Assembly (NCBI RefSeq): GCF_016863015.1
Contig: NZ_BOOB01000037.1
Span: 62,001 to 126,000 of the forward strand
From: Microbispora amethystogenes
GTDB lineage: Bacteria; Actinomycetota; Actinomycetes; Streptosporangiales; Streptosporangiaceae
DNA length: 64,000 nucleotides
Reading direction: 5' to 3'
Below the pieces are notes generated by a model, which saw nothing but the letters and a program-made list of their open reading frames with translations, had not been told where the DNA came from and searched no databases. The position numbers and the translations under genes are program-made. Shown piece after piece: positions 37,946 to 45,756 of this stretch (the first letter of the stretch is position 1; each line of letters opens with the position of its first letter).

Positions 37946-38551
37946 ATGAACAGTGAGTCAGCGGTTCTCCTCGGCCAGTTCCTGCGCTCCCCGGCCGCCA
38001 CAGGAGCGGTCGCGCCCAGCTCGCGGCGGCTGTCGCGGGCGGTGTGCGCACCGGTGCCCGAGGGGGGCGCGCCCGTCGTGGTGGAGCTGGGACCGGGCAC
38101 CGGGCCCTTCACCGCCGAGATCCAGCGGCGGCTCGCGGGACGGGGACGCCATCTGGCCGTCGAGATCAACCCCCTCCTGGCGGGACGGCTCTCGACCCGC
38201 CACCCGGGGGTCGACCTGGTCGTCGGCAGCGCCGCGGACCTGCCCGCCCTGCTCGCCGAGCGGGGGCTGGCCGCGGCCGACGTGATCGTCAGCGGGCTGC
38301 CCTGGGCGGCGTTCTCCCCCGGCCACCAGGCCGCGCTGCTGCGCGCGGCGGTCGGCGCGCTCGCCCCGGGCGGCGCGTTCACGACCTTCTCCTACGTCCA
38401 CGCCCGCGCGCTGCCCGCGGCCCTGCGCTTCCGCCGCGCGCTGACCGCCTCCTTCGAGGAGGTGGTGGCGGGCCGCACCGTGTGGCGCAACCTGCCGCCC
38501 GCGTTCGTCTACCACGCCCGCCGCCCGCGGGCGGACGCCGTCCTCCGGTGA
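37946..38551 (+). CDS. SAM-dependent methyltransferase, phospholipid N-methyltransferase-like
   Basis: 201 aa, class I methyltransferase. N-terminal SESAVLLGQFLRSPAATGAVAPSSRRLSRAV is the start seen in PmtA-type enzymes and rRNA adenine dimethylase relatives. The SAM-binding motif I is VVELGPGTGPFTAEI and the acidic residue after strand 2 is AVEINP. The motif IV SGLPWAAFSP fits PmtA-like proteins, not the NxPY of KsgA/Erm. It is therefore more likely to act on lipid head groups or an unknown small substrate. Leaderless start at ATG 37946. Confidence 0.75.
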   Translation: MNSESAVLLGQFLRSPAATGAVAPSSRRLSRAVCAPVPEGGAPVVVELGPGTGPFTAEIQRRLAGRGRHLAVEINPLLAGRLSTRHPGVDLVVGSAADLPALLAERGLAAADVIVSGLPWAAFSPGHQAALLRAAVGALAPGGAFTTFSYVHARALPAALRFRRALTASFEEVVAGRTVWRNLPPAFVYHARRPRADAVLR

Positions 38552-38557
38552 CGGATC

Positions 38558-38563
38558 TACAGT
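38558..38563 (+). promoter_or_regulatory. Acyl-CoA dehydrogenase -10 box (leaderless)
   Basis: TACAGT lies 6 nt before ATG 38570, inside the 18-bp gap after the methyltransferase gene, so the dehydrogenase has its own promoter. Confidence 0.5.
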
Positions 38564-38569
38564 GTCGGC

Positions 38570-39751
38570 ATGGACTTCACCCTGCCGGAGAGCGCGCAGG
38601 CGGTACGGCGCGGCGTCGCGGACGTCTGCGCGCGGTACGACATGGACTACTGGCAGCGCTGCGAGACGGAGAAGCGCTGGCCGGAGGAGGTGTGGGCGGA
38701 TCTCGCCAAGGGCGGCTGGCTCGGCCTGGCCGTCCCGGAGGAGTACGGCGGGGCGGGCCAGGGCCTGCTCGAACTCGCGGTGGCCACCGAGACCCTGTCG
38801 GCCTCGGGCTCGGCCGGGGGCTCGGCCTTCATGTACGTGCTGACGCCTGGGTTCGGGGCGCTCACGCTGGCCAGGCACGGCTCGGCCGAGCAGAAGGAGG
38901 CCCTGTTGCCGAAGCTGGCGACGGGCGAAATGGAGACGTGCTTCGCGCTGACCGAGCCCGACGCCGGGTCCAACTCCCTGGCGATCTCGACCTTCGCCCG
39001 CCGCGACGGCTCGGACTTCGTGGTCAACGGCCAGAAGGTCTGGATCACCGGGGTGCAGCGGGCCGCCCGGATGCTGCTGGTCACCCGGACGATCCCGGCG
39101 GAGCGGGCCCGGCCCCGCACCGACGGGCTGACGGTCTTCCTGGTCGACGTGCCCGAGGCGGTGCGGGCGGGCGGCCTGACCTACCGGCCCATTCCCAAGA
39201 TGGGCGCGAACACCACGCCGTCCAACATGGTTTTCGTCGACGACCTGCGGCTGCCCGCGTCCAGCGTGCTCGGCGAGGTGGACCGGGGCGTCGCCGTGCT
39301 GTGGGACGTGCTGAACCCCGAGCGGATCCTGCTGGCCGCGAGCGCGCTCGGCGCGGCCGAGGTGGCGTTGCGGGTGGGGGTGGACTACGCGAAGCAGCGG
39401 GAGGTCTTCGGCCGCCCGATCGGCGCCAACCAGGCGGTCGCGTTCCCGCTGGCGCGGGTCAAGGCCGAGATCGAGCTGGCCAGGCTGATGCTGTACAAGG
39501 CGGCCTGGTCCTTCGACAACGGGCTGCCCTGCGGCACCGAGGCCAACATCGCCAAGCTGGCCGCCTCGCGGGCCGCGTGGGAGGCGGCGGACGCCGCGTT
39601 CCAGACCCACGGCGGCATGGCCTACTCACTGGAGTATCCCGTGGCCCGGCTGCTCGCCGACGCGAGGATCGGCAGGATCGCCCCGGTCACCGAGGAACTG
39701 CTGCTGAACCACCTGGCCACCCAGGTCCTCGGCCTGCCGAGAAGCTTCTGA
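38570..39751 (+). CDS. Acyl-CoA dehydrogenase
   Basis: 393 aa, FAD-dependent. Conserved parts: GWLGLAVPEEYGGAGQGLLELAVA, CFALTEPDAGSNSLAISTFARR (FAD and substrate loop), GQKVWITG, RPIPKMGANTTPSNMVFVDDLRLPASSVLGE, RILLAASALGAAEVALRVGVDYAKQREVFGRPIGANQAV, and the C-terminal TEELLLNHLATQVLGLPRSF. The catalytic Glu would lie in the HGGMAYSLEYPVARLLADARI segment. Substrate chain length cannot be read off. It is convergent with the hydrolase at 39767. Confidence 0.9.
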   Translation: MDFTLPESAQAVRRGVADVCARYDMDYWQRCETEKRWPEEVWADLAKGGWLGLAVPEEYGGAGQGLLELAVATETLSASGSAGGSAFMYVLTPGFGALTLARHGSAEQKEALLPKLATGEMETCFALTEPDAGSNSLAISTFARRDGSDFVVNGQKVWITGVQRAARMLLVTRTIPAERARPRTDGLTVFLVDVPEAVRAGGLTYRPIPKMGANTTPSNMVFVDDLRLPASSVLGEVDRGVAVLWDVLNPERILLAASALGAAEVALRVGVDYAKQREVFGRPIGANQAVAFPLARVKAEIELARLMLYKAAWSFDNGLPCGTEANIAKLAASRAAWEAADAAFQTHGGMAYSLEYPVARLLADARIGRIAPVTEELLLNHLATQVLGLPRSF

Positions 39752-39766
39752 GCTCCTCGGCGCGGG

Positions 39767-40687
39767 TCACGCGAACGCCTCCTTGAGCCGCGTGGTGAGG
39801 AGGTCGCGGCCCTCGACCGCCTGGTCGAAGAACCCGGGCAGGCCGAGGAAGCCGTGCAGCGCGCCCTCGAAGCACCGGTACTCCACCGGCACACCGGCCT
39901 CCGCGAGCGCCCGGGCGTAGGCGGCCCCCTCGTCGCACAACGGGTCGTACTCGGCCGTGATCACCGTCGCGGGCGCGAGACCCGACTTGTCCGGCAGGTG
40001 GAGCGGCGCCAGACGGGGGTCGCGCGGATCGGCGCCGCCCGCGTACTGCTCGACGAACCACCTCATCTCCGCCGCCTCCAGCCCGTACCCCTTGCCGTTC
40101 GCCTGGAAGCTGGGCGTGTCGCCGGCGACGTCGGCGACCGGGTAGATCAGCGCCTGGTGGGCGAGACGGAGGCCCGCGTCCCTGGCGAGCCACGCGGCCA
40201 CGGCCGCGAGGTTGCCGCCGGCGCTGTCGCCGACGACCGCGACCCGGCCGGCGTCGCCGCCGTAGAAGCCGGGCCTGTCGTATACGTCGCGGACCACCGC
40301 GAAGGCGTCGTCCGCCGCCGCCGGGAACGGATGCTCGGGCGCGAGACGGTAGTCCACCGAGACCACCACGGCGCCGGTGCGCGCGGCGAGATCCCGCGCG
40401 AGGGGGTCGTTGCGCTCGACGCTGCCGAAGACCCAGCCGCCACCGTGGTAGTAGACGAGCACCGGCAGCGGGTGCTCGCCGGGCTCCGGGCGGTAGATCC
40501 GGACCGGGACCCCGGCCACCGTCTCGTCCCTGACCACCGGCAGGTCGATCCTCGGCCCGCGCTGCTCGGCCAGCCCGTCCATCGTCCGCATTTCGGCGAT
40601 CTGCTCGCGGGAGAGGGAGGCGAGGTCGGCGCCGAGGTCGGAGGGGAACAGCGCGAGGTAGGCCGCGGCCTGGGGATGCAACGCCAT
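39767..40687 (-). CDS. Alpha/beta hydrolase, hormone-sensitive-lipase family
   Basis: 306 aa. The HSL oxyanion motif YYHGGGWVFGS, nucleophile elbow VVGDSAGGNLAAVAAW, acid in ITAEYDPLCDEG and His in EGALHGFLGLPG are all present. It lacks a signal peptide and is cytosolic. Relatives hydrolyse short-chain esters of diverse origin. The amidotransferase-like gene at 40701 is only 13 nt upstream on the same strand, so the two are probably co-transcribed. Confidence 0.9.
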   Translation of the reverse strand: MALHPQAAAYLALFPSDLGADLASLSREQIAEMRTMDGLAEQRGPRIDLPVVRDETVAGVPVRIYRPEPGEHPLPVLVYYHGGGWVFGSVERNDPLARDLAARTGAVVVSVDYRLAPEHPFPAAADDAFAVVRDVYDRPGFYGGDAGRVAVVGDSAGGNLAAVAAWLARDAGLRLAHQALIYPVADVAGDTPSFQANGKGYGLEAAEMRWFVEQYAGGADPRDPRLAPLHLPDKSGLAPATVITAEYDPLCDEGAAYARALAEAGVPVEYRCFEGALHGFLGLPGFFDQAVEGRDLLTTRLKEAFA

Positions 40688-40700
40688 CCCTGAACAGTAA

Positions 40701-41402
40701 TCAAGGACGGGCGGCGTCCACCAGAGCCTCGATGAGGCGGTTGTCCGCGCCGCGTTCGGGGTGCCACTGGACGCCGACGGCGAAACGGTGGCCCTGGAGT
40801 TCGACGCCTTCGACGATCTGGTCGTCCGCCCAGGCCACGGCGAGCAGGCCGGTGCCGAGACGCCGTACGGCCCGGCCGTGCGCGCCGGTCACCTCGGCGC
40901 GGTCGCCGACCGCCTTGCCCAGCCGGCTCGTCACGCTGATGGTCACGACGTGCCTCGCGGTCTCGTGCCGGTCGTGGCCCACGGCCGCGGGCAGGGAGGT
41001 GATCAGCGTGCCGCCCTGCGCCACGTTGAGCACGTGCATGCCGCGCGAGATCCCGAGCAGCGGCACGTCGACCTCCACCGCCGCCTGGGCGAGCGCCACC
41101 TCGAACCGGTCGCGGTGCGGCTGCGGCGCGGCGAGCGCGTCGCCGTCGTCCGCCTCGGCGGCGGGCGCCTCGCCGTACAGCGCGGGGTCGACGTCGACGC
41201 CGCCGGCGAGGATGAGGGCATCGAGGCGGCGCGCGTGGTCGCCGGCGGACACCGGGCTCAGCGGCGGCAGCAGGACGGGCGCGCCGCCCGCCTTCTCGAC
41301 CGCACGCGCGTACGCGTGCGGCGACACCGCGGCCTCACGGACCCACGTCCCCCAGCGCGCGGCCTCAAGGTAGGTGGTGATGCCGACGATCGGACGCGCC
41401 AT
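40701..41402 (-). CDS. Class I glutamine amidotransferase-like (peptidase C26/PuuD-type), nucleophile Cys replaced by Ser
   Basis: 233 aa. The family start PIVGITTYLEAARWGTW, the region LDALILAGGVDVDPALYGE and the closing VGVQWHPE are clear, matching gamma-glutamyl-gamma-aminobutyrate hydrolases. The nucleophile elbow, normally GICRGMQ, reads LLGISRGMHVLNVAQGG (TCG codon), so the catalytic Cys is Ser. The protein may be inactive as a hydrolase, or a Ser-dependent variant. The His/Glu of the triad remain. GTG/ATG alternatives were not needed: ATG 41402 fits the family start. Confidence 0.85.
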   Translation of the reverse strand: MARPIVGITTYLEAARWGTWVREAAVSPHAYARAVEKAGGAPVLLPPLSPVSAGDHARRLDALILAGGVDVDPALYGEAPAAEADDGDALAAPQPHRDRFEVALAQAAVEVDVPLLGISRGMHVLNVAQGGTLITSLPAAVGHDRHETARHVVTISVTSRLGKAVGDRAEVTGAHGRAVRRLGTGLLAVAWADDQIVEGVELQGHRFAVGVQWHPERGADNRLIEALVDAARP

Positions 41403-41740
41403 GGCGACTCCTGTGGTTCATGGGCGGCTTGGGTTCACGGGCGGCGGTTCATGGGCGGAGCAGGGCCCATCATGGCGCAGCTTCTTTCCTTTTTGTCGAC
41501 TTTTGGATCAGTAACCACACCAGTCACACCAGTCACAAGGCAAGGATCACGAAAAATAACGAAGCGTTCACAGCTGGTCGCCTTGCCCGCGGATCGGTTG
41601 TGACGCACCGGAGTGGGTGGAACACTCCGGGGTGAGCGACCGGTCGGGCCGGGGCCTCCGTCGCTCGTCACCCGGAGCCGTCAGGGAGGTGGATCGACAG
41701 ACCGGAGCACGCTTCCGGTCCCTAGGGTGGGACACAACCG
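41403..41740. other. 338-bp divergent region between the PuuD-like and flavohemoglobin genes
   Basis: No gene is supported. It holds three GGTTCAYGGGCGG units (41414-41457), a tandem ACCAGTCAC pair near 41525-41545 in a locally AT-rich stretch, and TAGGGT (41723-41728), a -10 box 12 nt before the flavohemoglobin ATG. Confidence 0.5.
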
Positions 41741-42937
41741 ATGTCGCCGAACACGCGCCTGATCAAGGAAAGCTTCGCGCTCGTCGAACCCGTCGCGGGG
41801 CGGGCCGCCGCGTACTTCTACGGATTGCTGTTCGCGCACTGCCCCAGCCTGCGCGGGATGTTCCCGCCGGACATGGCGGCGCCGCGCGGCCTGCTCCTCG
41901 ACGTCCTCAGGAGGATCGTCCGGGAGCTCGACAGCCCCGAGAGGCTGACGTCCTATCTCGCCGGGCTGGGCCGCGACCAGCGCAGGTACGGCTTCTCCCC
42001 CGAGCACCACGCGGCCGCCGGCGCCGCCCTGCTCGCGACCATGAGGCGCTTCGCCGCGCGGACCTGGACCGAGGAGACCGAGGCCGCCTGGACCGAGGCG
42101 TACGCCATGGCCTCGCGGATCATGACGGACGCGGCCGCGGCGGAGACCACTCCCCCGTGGTGGCTGGCGGAGGTGATCGGCCACGAGCCGCGCTGCCGCG
42201 ACCTCGCGGTCCTCACGCTGCGGCCGTCGCAGCCGATGGACTTCGTCCCCGGGCAGCACGTCACGGTGCAGACGGCCAGGTGGCCGCGGGTGTGGCGGCG
42301 CTTCTCCATCGCCAACGCCCCCCGCCCGGACGGCACGCTGCGCCTGCACGTGCGGGCCGTGCCCGGCGGCTGGGTGAGCTCGGCCCTGGTCCGCCACACG
42401 CGTCCCGGCGACCAGCTGCTGCTCGGCCCGCCCGCCGGCACCATGGCGCCGCCCGAGTCGGACCGCGACATCCTGTGCGTCGCCGGCGGCACCGGGCTCG
42501 CACCCCTGAAGGCCGTCATGGAGCACGTCATCGCCTCCGGCCGCCGCCCCAACATCCACCTGCTGTTCGGGGTACGGCACGCGGGCGACCTGTACGACAT
42601 GCCCGACCTGGCGCGGATGGCGGCGGGCTTCCCCTGGCTGCGGGTGCTGCCGGTGGTCTCCGGCGACCCCGCCTACCGGGGGCTGCGCGGCCGGCTTCCC
42701 GACGTCGTGGACGCGTTCCCGTCCTGGGCGGATCACGAGGTGTACGTCTGCGGCCCGCCCCCCATGGTGGACGAGACCGTACGGCGCCTGCGGCTCTCGG
42801 GGGTGCCGCTCGCGCGGATCCACCGCGACACCGATCACCACGACGCCGATCGGGAGCGGGACCGCGACCGGAGGGACCCGACCGAAACGGTGAGCGCGCC
42901 GGACCGATTCCTGGCAGGATTCGAATCGAAAACGTGA
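41741..42937 (+). CDS. Flavohemoglobin-like oxidoreductase
   Basis: 398 aa. Residues 1-~130 are a globin domain: LIKESFALVEPVAGRAAAYFYGLLFAHCPSLRGMFP, proximal-helix His in YGFSPEHHAAAGAALL. Residues ~140-360 are a ferredoxin-reductase module: FAD motif RRFSIANAP, NAD(P) motif CVAGGTGLAPLKAVM and VYVCGPPPMVDET. The order is that of nitric-oxide dioxygenases and single-chain globin reductases, which turn NO to nitrate. A charged tail of about 35 residues follows the reductase. Its -10 is TAGGGT; the leader is at most a few bases. Confidence 0.88.
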   Translation: MSPNTRLIKESFALVEPVAGRAAAYFYGLLFAHCPSLRGMFPPDMAAPRGLLLDVLRRIVRELDSPERLTSYLAGLGRDQRRYGFSPEHHAAAGAALLATMRRFAARTWTEETEAAWTEAYAMASRIMTDAAAAETTPPWWLAEVIGHEPRCRDLAVLTLRPSQPMDFVPGQHVTVQTARWPRVWRRFSIANAPRPDGTLRLHVRAVPGGWVSSALVRHTRPGDQLLLGPPAGTMAPPESDRDILCVAGGTGLAPLKAVMEHVIASGRRPNIHLLFGVRHAGDLYDMPDLARMAAGFPWLRVLPVVSGDPAYRGLRGRLPDVVDAFPSWADHEVYVCGPPPMVDETVRRLRLSGVPLARIHRDTDHHDADRERDRDRRDPTETVSAPDRFLAGFESKT

Positions 42938-42961
42938 TCGAAATCCGGACAGGGAGGGCGC

Positions 42962-44038
42962 ATGCCCGCACTACTCGCGATCGGCACCCGAAAAGGATTG
43001 TTCCTGGCACACTCCTCGAACGGCGGGCCGTTCGAGGTCGACCCCGTGCGCTTCTCGACCATCGGCGTCCCCTCCGTCGCCGTCGACACGCGCGGGCCGG
43101 TGCCGCGGATCCTGGCCGGGATCGAGTACGGCCATTTCGGGCCGTCCGTCCTGTGGTCGGACGACCTCGGCGAGACGTGGCAGGAGGCGGCCACCCCGCC
43201 GGTCGCCTTCCCCGAGCGCACCGGGGCCGCGCTGGCCCGGGTGTGGCAGCTCCAGCCGTCGCCGGCCGAGCCGGGAGTGGTGTGGGCGGGCGCCGAGCCG
43301 GCCGCGCTGTTCCGCTCGGAGGACGGCGGGGCCACCTACACGCTGGTCGAGGGCCTGTGGGACCACCCCACCCGGCCGCGGTGGCAGCCGGGCGGCGGCG
43401 GGCTGTGCCTGCACACGGTGATCCCGCACCCCACCGACCCCGGCCGGCTCGGCGTCGCCGCCTCCGCCGTCGGCTTCTTCCGCAGCGACGACGCCGGGGC
43501 CACCTGGCGGCCGTCCAACAGCGACATCCGCGCGCCCTTCCTGCCGGAGGGAGCGCAGTATCCCGAGTTCGGGCAGTGCGTGCACAAGGTGGCGCAGCAT
43601 CCCGCGCGGCCCGAGCGGCTCTATCTCCAGCACCACTTCGGCGTCTACCGGTCCGACGACTTTGGCGGTTCCTGGACGGAGATCGGTTCCGGGCTGCCCT
43701 CCGACTTCGGGTTCCCGATCGCGGTCAGTCCGGACGATCCCGACCGGGTGTACGTCTTCCCACTGCACGGCGACGTCGACCGCACCCCCGTCGGCCACCG
43801 GTGCCGGGTGTTCCGCAGCGACGACGCCGGAGTCACCTGGCAGGGCTTCTCGGAGGGCCTGCCCGAGGGCCCGGCGCACGCCGCCGTGCTCCGGGACGCC
43901 ATGACCGCCGGGCCCGCCGGGGTGTTCTTCGGCACCCGGGACGGCGAGGTGTACGGCTCCGCCGACGCGGGCGAGTCGTGGACGCTGATCGCCCGCCACC
44001 TGCCCGACGTCCTGTGCGTGCGGGCCGCCGTGGTCTGA
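42962..44038 (+). CDS. BNR/Asp-box repeat protein (sialidase-like propeller)
   Basis: 358 aa, no signal peptide. At least six Asp-box motifs of the form S-X-D-X-G-X-T-W occur: SDDLGETW, SEDGGATY, SDDAGATW, SDDFGGSW, SDDAGVTW and SADAGESW, spaced as in a beta-propeller. The catalytic Arg triad and Tyr/Glu of true sialidases are not evident. Homologues are labelled exo-alpha-sialidase or glycosyl hydrolase without proof. GGGAGGGCGC precedes ATG 42962, 24 nt after the flavohemoglobin stop, so they may share an mRNA. Confidence 0.82.
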   Translation: MPALLAIGTRKGLFLAHSSNGGPFEVDPVRFSTIGVPSVAVDTRGPVPRILAGIEYGHFGPSVLWSDDLGETWQEAATPPVAFPERTGAALARVWQLQPSPAEPGVVWAGAEPAALFRSEDGGATYTLVEGLWDHPTRPRWQPGGGGLCLHTVIPHPTDPGRLGVAASAVGFFRSDDAGATWRPSNSDIRAPFLPEGAQYPEFGQCVHKVAQHPARPERLYLQHHFGVYRSDDFGGSWTEIGSGLPSDFGFPIAVSPDDPDRVYVFPLHGDVDRTPVGHRCRVFRSDDAGVTWQGFSEGLPEGPAHAAVLRDAMTAGPAGVFFGTRDGEVYGSADAGESWTLIARHLPDVLCVRAAVV

Positions 44039-44068
44039 GTGCCGTGCTGTGACTGCCCCGCCCGGCGC

Positions 44069-44851
44069 TCAGACCTTGCGGTGGCCGGGGATCCAGGCGC
44101 CGTCCTCGACCGTGTAGTCGCCGAACAACGCCGGGGCCTCCGCCCGCATGATCTCCCCGATGCGGTTGAACACGAGGCGGATCTCCTCCTCCGCCCCGGC
44201 GGCCGTACGGGACTCGATCGTGTGGCGCAGCGTGCGCATGTTGGCCGTCCAGACCAGGCCCGTCGCGACGCCCTCGGGGGCGAAGCGCCGCATGAACGAG
44301 GTGCGGTGCTTCTTCTCCGAGAACGGCACGCCGTCGGCGTCCAGCCCGAAGTGGGCGGACATCCAGTTCTGGAACTCCTCCATCCGGTCGAGCATCTCGG
44401 TCGCCCGCTTCATCAGCTCGGCGTCCTCGCGCGCCCACTCGGGGAACCAGAACGGCAGGTCGTTCAGCCGGACGAAGCGCAGCGACTCCTGCGAGATCGC
44501 CACCCCGGGCCGGTGCCGCACCAGCTCGTGGGTCATCACCCGCGAGACGTTGTGCAGCACGAAGCTGAAGCTGGCGTGCTCCAGGACGCTGCCGTGCGCG
44601 CTGGCGAGGATGTTGCGCAGGTACGCCTCCTGGTCGGCGCGGACCCGCACCACGTTGGGGTTGAGCCCCGGCTCGAACGAGCGGTAGCACAGCCGCCCGG
44701 CGAACTCGGCGAGGTCCTGCGCGTCGAACTCGCCGCGCTCCAGCCGCTCCAGCCAGCTCTCCCCGCCGACCTCCCGCAGGTAGCGGGCCAGCTCGTCGTA
44801 GTCGACGGACGGCTTGGCGACGAGGAAGACCTCGGGCTCGACGCTGCGCAT
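44069..44851 (-). CDS. thyX: FAD-dependent thymidylate synthase
   Basis: 260 aa. Makes dTMP from dUMP with methylene-tetrahydrofolate, FAD and NADPH. The ThyX signature is present as ELVRHRPGVAISQESLRF (RHRX5-7S). Other family blocks: LEHASFSFVLHNVSR, ATGLVWTANMRTLRHTIESRTAAGAEEEIR. ATG 44851 was chosen; GGGG lies 8 nt upstream. It is convergent with the BNR gene, and the start faces the ~900-bp region that carries a regulator remnant. Confidence 0.95.
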   Translation of the reverse strand: MRSVEPEVFLVAKPSVDYDELARYLREVGGESWLERLERGEFDAQDLAEFAGRLCYRSFEPGLNPNVVRVRADQEAYLRNILASAHGSVLEHASFSFVLHNVSRVMTHELVRHRPGVAISQESLRFVRLNDLPFWFPEWAREDAELMKRATEMLDRMEEFQNWMSAHFGLDADGVPFSEKKHRTSFMRRFAPEGVATGLVWTANMRTLRHTIESRTAAGAEEEIRLVFNRIGEIMRAEAPALFGDYTVEDGAWIPGHRKV

Positions 44852-45011
44852 TCAGATCCCCGTTGAGTCGGTGCCGGTTGTGACGGGTCCAAGCAAACCA
44901 GCTCAGGCCCCACGATCGCGACTCGGGGTGAGGCGCCCACCGCGCCCTGACGCGCGGTGCGCGCGATCAGCGGGAGCGAGTCTGGCCGTCGCCGTATGCC
45001 GAATCCGCTCT

Positions 45012-45219
45012 GAAAGATTCAGGAAAGTTTGCCTGGAAAATTTCTCTACTTACGGGCGTCCAGTTCGGCGTCGATGACAAAGGCGATGGTCATAGGGGCA
45101 GCGGACCAGTCGGTGAGAGGGCGGAGCCGCCCGCGTAGGGCGACAGTACCGAGGGCGGGTGGACTGAGACGGGCCTCATCTCTAGTTTATGTTTCGTTAT
45201 GATCATCTAGAAAGTTTCT
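45012..45219. promoter_or_regulatory. Cluster of GAAANTTTC-type palindromes
   Basis: GAAAGATTC (45012-45020), GGAAAGTTT (45022-45030), GAAAATTTC (45036-45044) and AGAAAGTTTCT (45209-45219) lie in a locally AT-rich stretch. Such palindromes are typical LacI-family operators for polysaccharide-use genes in actinomycetes. They lie upstream of the LacI remnant and the secreted glycosidase. The rest of 44852-45397 shows no gene I can support. Confidence 0.5.
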
Positions 45220-45397
45220 GTTCTGAGATGGTTCGGCGGGTTGGGCGGATCGCTCCTCATCAACGGAGAGTCCATGGTGCGCACGAGGCCCACTACGCGC
45301 CGATCGTCTCCATATACCTGTCCACATACCTGGTCGTCCGATGCCGGTTGCGCAAGGAAGTACTGATCGGCGCCGTCAAGGCCGACATCGAGGGAGA

Positions 45398-45690
45398 GTC
45401 CCGTTCGTAGTCTTCGACCCCACCACCGAACTGCCGGACGACGTCCCGTATGTCGGCGCCACCAACTGGGCGGGCGGCCGGTCGGCCCTGGGAGTCGCGG
45501 GCCTTCGGGTGGCCACCGACCTCGTCGTACACGCCGAGCCGACCAGACATGACGGACGAATGGCCGCGCTCCGCCTGCTGCGCGGCCCGGAACGACCCAC
45601 GGCGATCTTCGAAGCCTCCGGCCTGACGGACAGGGAGACGCACGTGTTCACACCGCTGATCCGCTGGGATCAGCCCTTTTCGAGAGGAGG
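45398..45690 (+). pseudogene. LacI-family regulator remnant
   Basis: The frame VPFVVFDPTTELPDDVPYVGATNWAGGRSA is the effector-domain segment of LacI/GalR regulators (VVVDP..PDVPSVGATNWAGG). It jumps directly to LRVATDLVVHAEPTRHDGRMAALRLLRGPERPTAIF, which in intact proteins lies about 40 residues further on, then passes to an unrelated end. The helix-turn-helix domain and the C-terminal third are missing. At least two deletions are needed to explain it. It may once have controlled the glycosidase 60 bp downstream. Confidence 0.7.
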
Positions 45691-45756
45691 TGATCGACTA
45701 CCGGATGTGATGCGAGTCGCTCAGCACTCCGTGCCCTCCCACAACAAGGAATCCCC

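Noticed and set aside
37946-38551. rRNA adenine dimethylase (KsgA/Erm)
   Set aside because: The SAM motif fits, but the target-binding NxPY/F motif is SGLPWA, as in phospholipid N-methyltransferase-like proteins.
42962-44038. True sialidase
   Set aside because: Only Asp-box repeats are evident; the Arg triad and catalytic Tyr/Glu are not, so only a BNR propeller is claimed.
45189-45410. A 73-codon frame starting MFRYDHLESF as a separate gene
   Set aside because: It has no ribosome-binding site and no recognisable domain, and it overlaps the operator-like cluster and the start of the LacI remnant.
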